15,993 bases of DNA from Bacteroidota bacterium (GCA_024280675.1 JAJRPT010000177.1:1-15993); one strand, 5' to 3'; counted from the first letter of the stretch, positions 8,624 to 15,721 are shown. Notes: a model not told the origin generated them from the letters alone. Translations and numbers: made by a program.

Positions 8624-9358
8624 TTATTCTTTTCCAGCAGATGTAATTACTTTTGCGTGGCGGAGAACCTTGTCCCCAAATGTATAACCGTCTTGAACTA
8701 CTTGAATGACGTGTCCCTCGGCAATATCGTTGGAGGGGGTGTGCATTAGCGCTTCGTGCAATTCATAGTCAAACTCTTTTCCCTTGGCATCGCTCATTGC
8801 CCGTACGCCCGCTTCCTCGAATAAACTTAGCGTCTTTTGGTAAATCATCTCAACGCCAGTCTTCAGCGAATCAAAATCTGTGCTAGAATTTGCGGCAACA
8901 AGTGCTTGCTTTATTAGATCTGGGATTTCAACAAGTTTTGCTAGCAACTTTTCATTCGCATATTCAATCAATTCTTGTTTCTCTTTGATTGTCCGCCGGC
9001 GCATGTTTTCCATCTCGGCAGTCTTGCGAACAAGCGAATCTTTTAGCAAATCATTTTCTCTTTTATAATTCTCACCAGATTGAGGCGTGGTGTTTAACTC
9101 TTCTTCGGTGGCTGGGTCGTGGTGTGGTTCGGCCGCAAGTGCCTCTGGGATATCTTCGATAATGTCTTCTGTGGCACCAGACTCCATTGCCTCTCTTACT
9201 TTTTGCTCAAGGTCTTTGCCCGCTTCCTTTCTGCTTTTAGCCTCATCTTCAAAAGATTGTATATTTATCATATTCTCTTCACTTTTGTACACGTCTTTTA
9301 GGTCACGTGCTGTATTGGTTGATTGCCTGAGTGGTTTTTTCTTTGTTGAATGTTTCAT
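8624..9358 (-). CDS. grpE: Nucleotide exchange factor GrpE
   Basis: GrpE releases ADP from DnaK and resets its substrate cycle. The 244-residue protein ends in the diagnostic beta domain (about 193-238: EFDYELHEALMHTP, then GHVIQVVQDGYTFGDKVLRHAKV). Before it, residues about 95-150 form the long dimerising helix (ENMRRRTIKEKQELIEYANE). It is longer than the usual 180-200 residues because of a charged, apparently disordered N-terminal 90 residues. ATG 9358 is supported by GAGGG 5 nt upstream. It lies between prfA and dnaJ. The 148-nt spacer upstream is large enough for its own promoter. Confidence 0.95.
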   Translation of the reverse strand: MKHSTKKKPLRQSTNTARDLKDVYKSEENMINIQSFEDEAKSRKEAGKDLEQKVREAMESGATEDIIEDIPEALAAEPHHDPATEEELNTTPQSGENYKRENDLLKDSLVRKTAEMENMRRRTIKEKQELIEYANEKLLAKLVEIPDLIKQALVAANSSTDFDSLKTGVEMIYQKTLSLFEEAGVRAMSDAKGKEFDYELHEALMHTPSNDIAEGHVIQVVQDGYTFGDKVLRHAKVITSAGKE

Positions 9359-9465
9359 TTTACCCTCGCTAACTCATTCATATCAATTATTATTGTTTAT
9401 CATTTTCTTCCAAACACACAACGAAGACGATTATTTAATCGAAGAATTGTTGGGCGAAGGGACGG

Positions 9466-9473
9466 CAAATTTA
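9466..9473 (-). promoter_or_regulatory. Candidate -7 element upstream of grpE
   Basis: The minus strand reads TAAATTTG, an exact TAnnTTTG match, 107 nt before the grpE ATG and just inside the spacer after prfA. No TTG stands at the proper -33 distance. A nearby inverted repeat, CGATT-ATTT-AATCG at 9428-9441, lies downstream of this element and could bind a regulator, but the arms are short. Confidence 0.25.
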
Positions 9474-9506
9474 CGAATATTTTTTATAAATATCTTTTTA
9501 AATATC

Positions 9507-10583
9507 TTAATCAGAAGATGCCAGTAGTGTGGCACGTTCTGCAATTTTCAGATTTTCAATGACTGGGTCAAGATTGCCTTCGAGTACCTCACGCAGAGAA
9601 TAATTTTTCACATCACCCTCTAATCTGTGGTCTGTCAGCCTGTTCTGGGGATAATTATAAGTGCGGATTTTCTCCGAACGGTCTCCAGACCTTACCATGT
9701 TTTTTCTAGTTGAGGATAGTTCTTCTTGACGCTTTTTCACCTCAAGTTCATATAGTTTTGTTCTGAGAACTTTCATCGCCTTGTTTTTATTCTTGAGCTG
9801 GGAACGCTCCTCTTGGCAATTTACCACAATGCCAGTCGGGATATGTACAAGACGCACCGCAGTCTCGACCTTGTTCACATTCTGCCCGCCCTTTCCTCCG
9901 GCACGAAAAATATCGGTGCGAATGTCATCGTCGTTTATCTCAAGGTCAATATCCTCTGCCTCTGGCAATACTGCAACAGTTGCCGCCGAGGTATGAAGCC
10001 TGCCCGATGACTCAGTGTCTGGGACTCTTTGAACACGGTGGACTCCAGATTCGTATTTGGCAAAAGAAAAAGCGTCCTCTCCGCCGAGCAAAAAGACAAT
10101 CTCTTTGAACCCGCCCTTTTCTCCTTCATTGAGCGAAATCATTTCGATTTTCAGTCCAATCTTATCCGCCCATTTGGAATACATCCTGAATAAATCTCCA
10201 ACAAAAATTGCAGCTTCGTCTCCACCCGCTCCAGCCCTAAGCTCAAAGATACAATTCTTGTCATCGTCTGGGTCTTTGGGCAATAGTAATAATTTCAGAG
10301 CTTCTTCGGTATCTGCAATCTTAGCTTCGAGTTCTTTGTTTTCCTCATAAGCCATTTCTCGAAGCTCTTTGTCTTCGGATTTGTCGGAGATGAGTTCTTT
10401 GTTTTGCCGGAACTCCTCCATCATCTTAATATATTTATGGCCTACTTCTACAAGTTTCTCAAGTCTTTTTTGCTCACGAGAAAGTTTGGTGAATTGCTTG
10501 TAGTCGGATGAAATGTCAGGGCCAGAAAGCAAGACAATTATCTCTTGGAATCGGGCAATGATTGATTTTAGTTTTTGTTCCAA
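9507..10583 (-). CDS. prfA: Peptide chain release factor 1
   Basis: RF1 reads UAA and UAG stop codons and triggers peptide release on the ribosome. The 358-residue protein has the catalytic GGQ at residues 232-234 ([12 protein letters not shown]) and the upstream [12 protein letters not shown] motif. In the stop-codon reading position it carries P-D-T at 188-190 ([14 protein letters not shown]), which fits the PxT rule of RF1 and excludes RF2 (SPF). The N-terminal helical domain (residues 1-100) is complete. The start is TTG at 10581-10583: an in-frame TAA lies 15 nt upstream, no ATG lies between, and the encoded N-terminus aligns with normal RF1 openings. An AAAGAG stretch precedes it. Confidence 0.95.
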   Translation of the reverse strand: MEQKLKSIIARFQEIIVLLSGPDISSDYKQFTKLSREQKRLEKLVEVGHKYIKMMEEFRQNKELISDKSEDKELREMAYEENKELEAKIADTEEALKLLLLPKDPDDDKNCIFELRAGAGGDEAAIFVGDLFRMYSKWADKIGLKIEMISLNEGEKGGFKEIVFLLGGEDAFSFAKYESGVHRVQRVPDTESSGRLHTSAATVAVLPEAEDIDLEINDDDIRTDIFRAGGKGGQNVNKVETAVRLVHIPTGIVVNCQEERSQLKNKNKAMKVLRTKLYELEVKKRQEELSSTRKNMVRSGDRSEKIRTYNYPQNRLTDHRLEGDVKNYSLREVLEGNLDPVIENLKIAERATLLASSD

Positions 10584-10632
10584 TAATTTTTCTCTTTAAA
10601 TACTTTTTCAATCTTGGCTAAGTAGGAAGCCA

Positions 10633-10661
10633 CAAAATTAGTGATTGTTTTATTAATCCAA
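10633..10661 (-). promoter_or_regulatory. Candidate Bacteroidota-type promoter for prfA
   Basis: The minus strand carries TAATTTTG at 10640-10633, matching TAnnTTTG, with TTG at 10661-10659 upstream (18-nt spacing). A second TTTG at 10666-10663 gives 22 nt. Both lie near the 19-21 nt spacing expected for the Bacteroidota -33/-7 promoter. It sits in the 87-nt gap before prfA and would give a leader of about 40 nt. Confidence 0.4.
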
Positions 10662-10670
10662 TCAAATGCC

Positions 10671-11222
10671 TTACATATATTTTCTCTCGTTTTCTAGGAA
10701 TCCTAGAAAATTATTTCTTGCCGAGACTAAGGATGGTGCCTTAAAATGTTTAAATGACTCCGAAAGAGAATCTGAGACTTCGGGAATAAAATCAGAATCC
10801 ACTTCAATGATTTTTCTCAGAACACGCAAAGAATAAATTTTATGCACGTGGCCGTATTTGCTTCCAGCACAAATATTTAGGCAAACATCAATCAAATGCC
10901 CGTAATCATAGGCATAAAAATCAATACTGGAGAGTAACTGAATTGTCCCATAATCGCTTGCCGAGCCCTCAGAGCAAGCTCTTGCAATAAGTCTAGGGCT
11001 AAGTTCTGAAAGAAACTCAGCATCACCTTGTGCGATAAAATCCAGCGTCCAACCAGCTCTTTTTGAGTAGTATCGCTTGGTTTCTTCATCGGCGAAATCA
11101 ATCTCAAAGAAATATAATTTTATTAACCTACTTCTCAACGTGCTTCTTCTTCTGGCAATTTTGGCTAAATCTCTGAGCTGTTTCTTTCTTTTATCTGCAA
11201 AATATTCGTCAATTATTTCCAA
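10671..11222 (-). CDS. Uncharacterised protein, probably alpha-helical repeat (HEAT-like)
   Basis: I do not recognise this 183-residue protein. It has no signal peptide or membrane segment, so it is probably cytoplasmic. The first 40 residues are basic (KRKKQLRDLAKIARRRSTLR). From about residue 60 onward it looks like stacked amphipathic helices. The segment KIYSLRVLRKIIEVDSDFIP (about 128-147) followed by a second helix resembles a HEAT-type repeat, a fold used for protein-protein contact. The start is TTG at 11220-11222, with AGGGA a few nt upstream and an in-frame TAG just before it; no upstream ATG exists. It precedes prfA by 87 nt and is divergent from argD. Confidence 0.7.
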   Translation of the reverse strand: MEIIDEYFADKRKKQLRDLAKIARRRSTLRSRLIKLYFFEIDFADEETKRYYSKRAGWTLDFIAQGDAEFLSELSPRLIARACSEGSASDYGTIQLLSSIDFYAYDYGHLIDVCLNICAGSKYGHVHKIYSLRVLRKIIEVDSDFIPEVSDSLSESFKHFKAPSLVSARNNFLGFLENERKYM

Positions 11223-11260
11223 TGAAAATCCCTAATTTGTGCTTTGAGAAAAATAGAATA

Positions 11261-11266
11261 TAGGAA
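11261..11266 (+). promoter_or_regulatory. Ribosome binding site fixing the argD start
   Basis: TAGGAA lies 4 nt before the ATG at 11271. The frame extends back to TTG 11244, but those nine extra residues are not needed by the family and lack a comparable signal. Confidence 0.6.
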
Positions 11267-11270
11267 TAAA

Positions 11271-12440
11271 ATGAAGACAAAAGAAATAACTAATTTATAC
11301 CATACAGGAAATTATGATCGCCTCTCAATCGAAATTGTAGAGGCAAAGGGATGTCGCCTTTTCGATTCGGATGGGAAAGAATATATTGACGCTCTGGGCG
11401 GAATTGCCGTAAATTCATTAGGTTATGGACATCCAGTTTACGTCAATGCAATAAAAGAACAAGCCAGCAGATTTATCCACCTGTCCAATTATTTCTATAC
11501 TAAGCCACAATCTCAGCTCTCGGAATTATTATGTACACTCTCAAATCTGGACAAAGTATTCTTCTGCAATAGTGGGGCAGAAGCAAATGAAGCTGCAATT
11601 AAACTCACTCGCCTTTATCAAGCCAAAAACAATAAACCCGAGTGTGAGTTAATATTCTTTGAAAATGCTTTCCACGGCAGAACTCTAGCAAATTTAGCAA
11701 TGGGACAAGACAAACATCGCCAAGGTTTTGCACCTTTTCCACCTGGTTTCAATAAAGCAATATTTAATGATATTAATTCAGTCAAGGAATTAATCAACAA
11801 AAACACTGGCGGGATCTTCTGCGAGCCAGTGCAAGGGGAAGGCGGGGTAAGCCTAGCCCGCAAAGAGTTTCTCTTGGAGTTGAGGAAAACCTGTGATGAG
11901 AATAATATATTATTAATATTCGACGAAGTGCAATCTGGGAATGGACGCACGGGTAAGTATTTTGCTTACGAACATTTTGGAGTGTCCCCAGATATTTTGA
12001 CAACGGCAAAGGGGCTGGGGGCTGGTTTTCCGATTGGAGCAATGATGGCCAAAGAGAGCATTGCTCAGGTCTTCACCCACGGGACTCATGGTTCGACTTT
12101 TGGAGGAAATGCACTCGCTTGCAGTGTGGGATTTGCAGTGGCAAAAGAAATATCTCGACCAGAGTTCTTGCAAAATGTAAAAGAAAATGGCGAGCATTTT
12201 ATTTCACAGTTAAATGAAAAGTTGAAAGGCAATCCCAAGGTAAAAGAAATTCGTGGGATTGGACTCTTCATTGGAGTTGAACTCAATGAAGGTGCGGGGC
12301 CGGTGATGCTTAATATGTTAGAAAAAGGAGTGATTTGCTCTGCAACAGCCCAGAATGTAATTCGCTTTGTGCCACCACTCATCATCACAAAAAATGAAAT
12401 TGAGCAAGTCGTGGACTCGCTCGTCTCTTGTCTGAATTAA
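11271..12440 (+). CDS. argD: Acetylornithine aminotransferase-type class III aminotransferase
   Basis: This PLP enzyme is predicted to convert N-acetylglutamate semialdehyde and glutamate to N-acetylornithine and 2-oxoglutarate in arginine biosynthesis. The 389-residue protein shows the class III pattern: the phosphate-binding NSGAEANEAAIK at 100-111, Asp218 in IFDEVQSGNGRTG that contacts the PLP pyridine nitrogen, and the Schiff-base Lys247 in ILTTAKGLGAGFPIGA. GTHGSTFGGNALAC follows and completes the active site. Ornithine or succinylornithine aminotransferases share these motifs; length and the EVQSGNGRTG form favour ArgD. It stands alone, with no other arginine gene in the window. It is divergent from the helical protein gene with a 48-nt spacer. 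Confidence 0.85.
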   Translation: MKTKEITNLYHTGNYDRLSIEIVEAKGCRLFDSDGKEYIDALGGIAVNSLGYGHPVYVNAIKEQASRFIHLSNYFYTKPQSQLSELLCTLSNLDKVFFCNSGAEANEAAIKLTRLYQAKNNKPECELIFFENAFHGRTLANLAMGQDKHRQGFAPFPPGFNKAIFNDINSVKELINKNTGGIFCEPVQGEGGVSLARKEFLLELRKTCDENNILLIFDEVQSGNGRTGKYFAYEHFGVSPDILTTAKGLGAGFPIGAMMAKESIAQVFTHGTHGSTFGGNALACSVGFAVAKEISRPEFLQNVKENGEHFISQLNEKLKGNPKVKEIRGIGLFIGVELNEGAGPVMLNMLEKGVICSATAQNVIRFVPPLIITKNEIEQVVDSLVSCLN

Positions 12441-12476
12441 GTAAAATAATTTGCCTTTCTTGAGAACTTGTTTCAT

Positions 12477-12492
12477 TGGCATGATATTTGTC
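12477..12492 (+). promoter_or_regulatory. Sigma-54-like promoter candidate
   Basis: The sequence TGGCATGATATTTGTC matches the -24/-12 consensus TGGCAYR-N4-TTGCW, except that the -12 GC is GT and the final W is C. It begins 37 nt after the argD stop. A start near 12503 would give a leader of about 38 nt before the small gene at 12541. The loss of the -12 C weakens the case. Confidence 0.35.
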
Positions 12493-12540
12493 GTTTTGTT
12501 TTTACTGTAATGCTGGTGAATTAGTAAAAAGGAAAACATA

Positions 12541-12696
12541 ATGGACATAACATGCACCGAATCGAAGTTAGAACAAATTATTGATTTTGAGTTATCATCA
12601 GAAGGATACGATAAATTTGTTGAGTTAGAAGAAATCTTTGAAAAAATTGATACTGAATCAAAGAAACTCAATCTTAAAGATTTTGAGCAAAACTAA
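12541..12696 (+). CDS. Orphan small acidic protein (51 aa)
   Basis: A 51-codon gene runs from ATG 12541 to TAA 12694-12696. A clear ribosome binding site (AAGGAAA, 12529-12535) stands 5 nt upstream. The product begins MDITCTESKLEQIIDFELSS and continues with an acidic, helix-prone stretch (VELEEIFEKIDTESKK). It has no signal peptide, membrane segment or recognisable domain. The sequence is clean and codon use resembles the neighbours. The gene stands alone: 100 nt after argD, with a sigma-54-like promoter candidate in between. Its stop overlaps by 2 nt the stop of the small gene on the other strand. I cannot assign a function. Confidence 0.6.
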   Translation: MDITCTESKLEQIIDFELSSEGYDKFVELEEIFEKIDTESKKLNLKDFEQN

Positions 12697-12857
12697 TCAG
12701 CCAGTTTCACAGCCGTACCATTTGCACTGACCATTAGCATGTCTTTGTTAATTGTCAAAAAATCAATGTCCACACCAATAACCGCCTCGCCATTGACAAT
12801 GCCAATGTATTTAAGTGTTCTCTGCCCTTCTACGCTCGCAGTAGTTGTGATTAGCAT
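12693..12857 (-). CDS. Miniature YbjQ/DUF74 (heavy-metal-binding domain) protein lacking the central region
   Basis: A 54-codon gene runs from ATG 12857 to TAG 12693-12695. AAGGG (12864-12868) lies 6 nt upstream, a good ribosome binding site. The N-terminus (MLITTTASVEGQ, then KYIGIVNGEAVIG) is that of the YbjQ/DUF74 family (Pfam PF01906). So is the C-terminus (MLMVSANGTAVKL). Full-length members are about 105 residues. Between GEAVIG (residues 23-28) and VDIDF (29-33) about 50 residues are absent, including the usual GGRS segment and the long helix that ends in GANAVVGVD. The two ends are joined in frame, as if by recombination between the similar GEAV-G and NAV-G segments. It may be a working minimal version or a decayed gene with an intact frame. 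YbjQ function is not established in any organism I can name. Confidence 0.75.
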   Translation of the reverse strand: MLITTTASVEGQRTLKYIGIVNGEAVIGVDIDFLTINKDMLMVSANGTAVKLAD

Positions 12858-12903
12858 TCTAAACCCTTGACAATTTGTTAAAAAGAGTCGAAATATAATA
12901 ATA

Positions 12904-12919
12904 ATTTCTTAAAAGAAAT
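12904..12919. promoter_or_regulatory. Inverted repeat in the divergent spacer of the YbjQ-like and T9SS genes
   Basis: Perfect 7-nt arms ATTTCTT and AAGAAAT are separated by AA. The 145-nt spacer 12858-13002 serves two divergent genes, so the repeat could be an operator. The sequence is very A/T-rich here, and a chance palindrome is possible. Confidence 0.25.
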
Positions 12920-13002
12920 CTTATATTTCATTTTTATGCTTATTTTGTGGATTCTGAAAAATACATTTATTACAAATCACTTTTTTATGCGAGGTCGCTT
13001 CT

Positions 13003-14400
13003 ATGACAAAATCAATTACAATTCTTGCTATGATTATAGCTTTTTCCCTGCAATCATTTTCTTCACAAACGCAAATCCCAGACTCTTTTAAAGAAATTGT
13101 GAAAGAAAGAGCTGTTGAACTTGAAGAACTTCTTCAATCATTGAACTCAAAAAAAAATAAAGCCCAAGCCATAGTTTATTTGGTTGATAATGTGATGACT
13201 TACCAAAGTAGCAATGCCGAGCTTTACGATTCCTATTCTTATGCTTATAATGAAAATAATCAGATACTGACCGAAAATGTACAATCATGGCAAGGAGATT
13301 CTTGGGTTTTCAATACTAGGGCTAGCAATACTTATGACTCAGAGCGTAATCTGCTTGTTGCTTTTTCAGAAATGTGGGACAACCAAGAATGGAATAACGT
13401 CGATAGGCAAACATTTACACATGACTCAAAAGGAAATGTACTTACAGAATTTAACGAAGAATGGAACTGGAAAGATGAGGTGTGGGAAAATATTTCTTTG
13501 GAAACATCCACTTACGACTCAAGAGACAATCTGCTTACCCAGCTTGTTCAAGTGTGGGGTGCTGATACAGAAGAATGGGAGAATCAAGAGTTGCAAAGCC
13601 TAAGTTATGATGACAATGGAAATCTTATTATGGGAATTTTGCAAGAATGGCAAGATGGCATTTTTGTAGATTTATTTAGAGTTTCTATAAATTATGATTC
13701 TCAGTCAAACCTAAGCTCCCAACTAATGGAAGTTTGGTTTGGCGGGCAATGGGTTAATTACACAAGAGTTGCATTTACATACGACGCAGATGATAATTTA
13801 CTTACCCAAACAGTGGAATTTTGGCAGGGCGGTGCTTGGATAAATGATGGGAGGCTAACTTCCACATACGACGCAAATAACAATGTGTTGGTAGAAATAT
13901 TGGAATTTTGGGATGAAGGAAATTGGCTCAATAAATCAAGAAAAACTAATGAATATGATGAGAATACAAATATAGTTGCTGGATTATATGAAGTATGGGA
14001 TATTGAGTATGAGGCTTGGAATGAGGGCATTGGCTATTTTTATTTTGAAGACTATAGAGGACAACCGTTCAGCGGGTTGAATGCCCATAGGGTTGAGGTG
14101 ATGTGGAAGACAGCCGTATCTGCCCAAGAGGATTCTTCAGATATTTTTGATATGAACATTTTCCCGAATCCAGCACAAAACGTGACTAAGGTAAAATATA
14201 ATCTTGAGCAAAATGGAAATGTGAAAATAAATATTACGAATATAAATGGCGAATTAATCAATACATTTAATCAAAATTATCAGGTCGCTGGTAGGCATGA
14301 AATCCAGATAAATACTAATGATTTATCTTCTGGGCAATATTTTCTGAGCATCGAGCAAAATGGAATCAGTTCAAGTAAATCATTTCAGGTTATTAAATAA
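13003..14400 (+). CDS. Secreted tandem-repeat protein with type IX secretion C-terminal sorting domain
   Basis: The 465-residue protein has a signal peptide (hydrophobic residues 4-17, likely cleaved near SFS-SQT). Residues about 80-348 hold nine repeats of 29-31 residues. Each has an opening Y/H-D (or YN), a conserved Asn at position 6 of the unit, and a pair of Trp residues. Examples are YDADDNLLTQTVEFW (260) and YDANNNVLVEILEFW (289). The last 86 residues (380-465) are a T9SS type A sorting domain: NIFPNPAQN at the start, GELINTFNQNYQVAGRHEI in the middle, LSSGQYFLSI and the terminal KSFQVIK. The product should be exported across the outer membrane and either released or anchored. The repeats suggest a beta-rich surface or adhesive protein, but ligand and role are unknown. 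GAGG lies 8 nt before the ATG. T9SS machinery genes are not in the window. Confidence 0.88.
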   Translation: MTKSITILAMIIAFSLQSFSSQTQIPDSFKEIVKERAVELEELLQSLNSKKNKAQAIVYLVDNVMTYQSSNAELYDSYSYAYNENNQILTENVQSWQGDSWVFNTRASNTYDSERNLLVAFSEMWDNQEWNNVDRQTFTHDSKGNVLTEFNEEWNWKDEVWENISLETSTYDSRDNLLTQLVQVWGADTEEWENQELQSLSYDDNGNLIMGILQEWQDGIFVDLFRVSINYDSQSNLSSQLMEVWFGGQWVNYTRVAFTYDADDNLLTQTVEFWQGGAWINDGRLTSTYDANNNVLVEILEFWDEGNWLNKSRKTNEYDENTNIVAGLYEVWDIEYEAWNEGIGYFYFEDYRGQPFSGLNAHRVEVMWKTAVSAQEDSSDIFDMNIFPNPAQNVTKVKYNLEQNGNVKINITNINGELINTFNQNYQVAGRHEIQINTNDLSSGQYFLSIEQNGISSSKSFQVIK

Positions 14401-14435
14401 GTTAAAGGTTCCGTCACGACAAAATACACCATGAC

Positions 14436-14458
14436 TGAGGTCACACAACGTGACCTCA
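14436..14458. terminator. Perfect hairpin shared by the converging T9SS and thiolase genes
   Basis: Nine-nt arms TGAGGTCAC and GTGACCTCA pair perfectly around the loop ACAAC. The right arm includes the thiolase stop codon (TGA on the minus strand, 14456-14458). The hairpin starts 36 nt after the stop of the T9SS gene. A strong U-tract is missing on both sides, so it is a likely but not textbook bidirectional terminator. It could equally act as a 3' stabilising stem. Confidence 0.5.
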
Positions 14459-15676
14459 ACACCTTTGAATTACTGTGGCAAAGCCCTGACCCACACCAAC
14501 GCACATACTCACAAGTGCAAACTCTTTTTCACTGTGTTGCAGTTCTATCGACGCAGTCTGAATAAGTCTTGCACCACTCATGCCTAGAGGATGACCAATG
14601 GCGATTGCTCCGCCATTTGGGTTGATTCTTGCGTCACGGTAGTCCAGCCCCCAGGCTTGCAGGCACGACAGCACCTGTGCCGAAAATGCTTCGTTGAGTT
14701 CTATAATACCAATGTCGCTCCAAGACAATCCAGTGCGGCTAAGTGCTTTGTTTGCCGCCTCAACGGGTCCCATGCCCATGAACTTTGGCTCGACTCCACT
14801 GCTGGCAGAGGAAATAATTTTAGCCATTGGTTTTAGATTATATTCGCTTATTGCAAAATCACTTGCCAGAAGAACCACGCACGCTCCGTCATTGATTCCA
14901 GAGGAATTACCAGCAGTTACCGTTCCTCCAGAGCGGAATGCAGGACGAAGTTTTTCAAAGCCGCCGATTGTAGAATTTGTGCGAATGAATTCATCGTGTG
15001 AGAAAACAATAGGATCTTTTTTTTTTTGTGGTATTTCAACAGACATAATCTCTTCTGCGAGTCTGCCTGAGCTCATTGCTGAACTGGCTTTTTGTTGAGA
15101 CCAAAGTGCAAATGAATCTTGCTCTTGCCTAGTTATTTTATACTTTGTGGCTAAATTCTCAGCCGTTTCTCCCATGCCTTCTGTCCCATACATTTTTTCC
15201 ATTTTTGGATTTACAAAACGCCAACCAATCGAAGTGTCGTATAGTTTTGAATCGCGTGCAAATGGTACCGAAGATTTGCTCATCACATAAGGAGCCCTCG
15301 TCATAGATTCTACACCGCCTGCAATGAAAACATCCCCTTCGCCAACTTTGATAGTGCGACTAGCTTGCACAATAGAGGCAAGTCCCGAGGAGCAAAGACG
15401 GTTGACAGTCTCGCCAGGAACTGTAACTGGCATACCAGCCAAAAGCACTGCCATACGAGCAATGTTTCTGTTGTCCTCGCCCGCCCCGTTGGCACAACCT
15501 AGTATCACATCTTCAATCTTTTCGGTGGGAATATCTGGGTTTCGCTTAATAATTTCTTTAAGCGTCATGCCCGCCATATCATCGGGACGGATTGTCGAAA
15601 GAGAACCGCCCCATTTTCCAACCGGCGTGCGAATGGCATCTATTATATAAGCATTGTTTGAATTGCTGGCAAACAT
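14456..15676 (-). CDS. Thiolase (acyl-CoA acetyltransferase) of the 3-oxoadipyl-CoA thiolase type
   Basis: This cytoplasmic enzyme cleaves a 3-oxoacyl-CoA with CoA, releasing acetyl-CoA, or condenses two acyl-CoAs in reverse. The 406-residue protein is a complete thiolase. The nucleophile is Cys95 (NRLCSSGLAS), and the catalytic His is His362 (GGAIAIGHPLG). The second catalytic Cys is Cys392 (MCVGVGQG). NEAFSAQ (residues 328-334) holds the Asn of the oxyanion hole. The SIGWRFVNPKM segment (149-159) and the CVGVGQG form resemble PcaF/PaaJ (3-oxoadipyl-CoA thiolases) more than acetoacetyl-CoA thiolases. No other aromatic-degradation gene is in the window, so a general beta-oxidation role is equally possible. 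The ATG at 15674-15676 is supported by GGAAGAA just upstream. The gene stands alone. Confidence 0.93.
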   Translation of the reverse strand: MFASNSNNAYIIDAIRTPVGKWGGSLSTIRPDDMAGMTLKEIIKRNPDIPTEKIEDVILGCANGAGEDNRNIARMAVLLAGMPVTVPGETVNRLCSSGLASIVQASRTIKVGEGDVFIAGGVESMTRAPYVMSKSSVPFARDSKLYDTSIGWRFVNPKMEKMYGTEGMGETAENLATKYKITRQEQDSFALWSQQKASSAMSSGRLAEEIMSVEIPQKKKDPIVFSHDEFIRTNSTIGGFEKLRPAFRSGGTVTAGNSSGINDGACVVLLASDFAISEYNLKPMAKIISSASSGVEPKFMGMGPVEAANKALSRTGLSWSDIGIIELNEAFSAQVLSCLQAWGLDYRDARINPNGGAIAIGHPLGMSGARLIQTASIELQHSEKEFALVSMCVGVGQGFATVIQRC

Positions 15677-15721
15677 ATTTCTTCCATTTGATAGAATAAA
15701 AAGTCATGCGACTTGAAGACT

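Noticed and set aside
9355..9381. Eight-codon frame (MNELARVK) whose TGA overlaps the grpE ATG
   Set aside because: No ribosome binding site before it, and such tiny frames arise by chance in A/T-rich spacers.
9359..9506. CIRCE/HrcA operator before grpE
   Set aside because: Searched by eye for TTAGCACTC-N9-GAGTGCTAA on both strands; no match or near match found.
11244..11270. Extended argD start at TTG 11244
   Set aside because: The ATG at 11271 has TAGGAA just upstream and aligns with usual family N-termini.
12318..12671. 117-residue minus-strand frame spanning the argD end and the small gene
   Set aside because: It crosses the argD 3' end, the spacer and the 51-codon gene antisense, lacks a start signal, and has no domain pattern.
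6194..15676. PaaI-like thioesterase and PcaF/PaaJ-like thiolase as parts of a phenylacetate or beta-ketoadipate pathway
   Set aside because: They are 8 kb apart on opposite strands with unrelated neighbours, and no ring-activating, epoxidase or hydrolase genes of that pathway are present.
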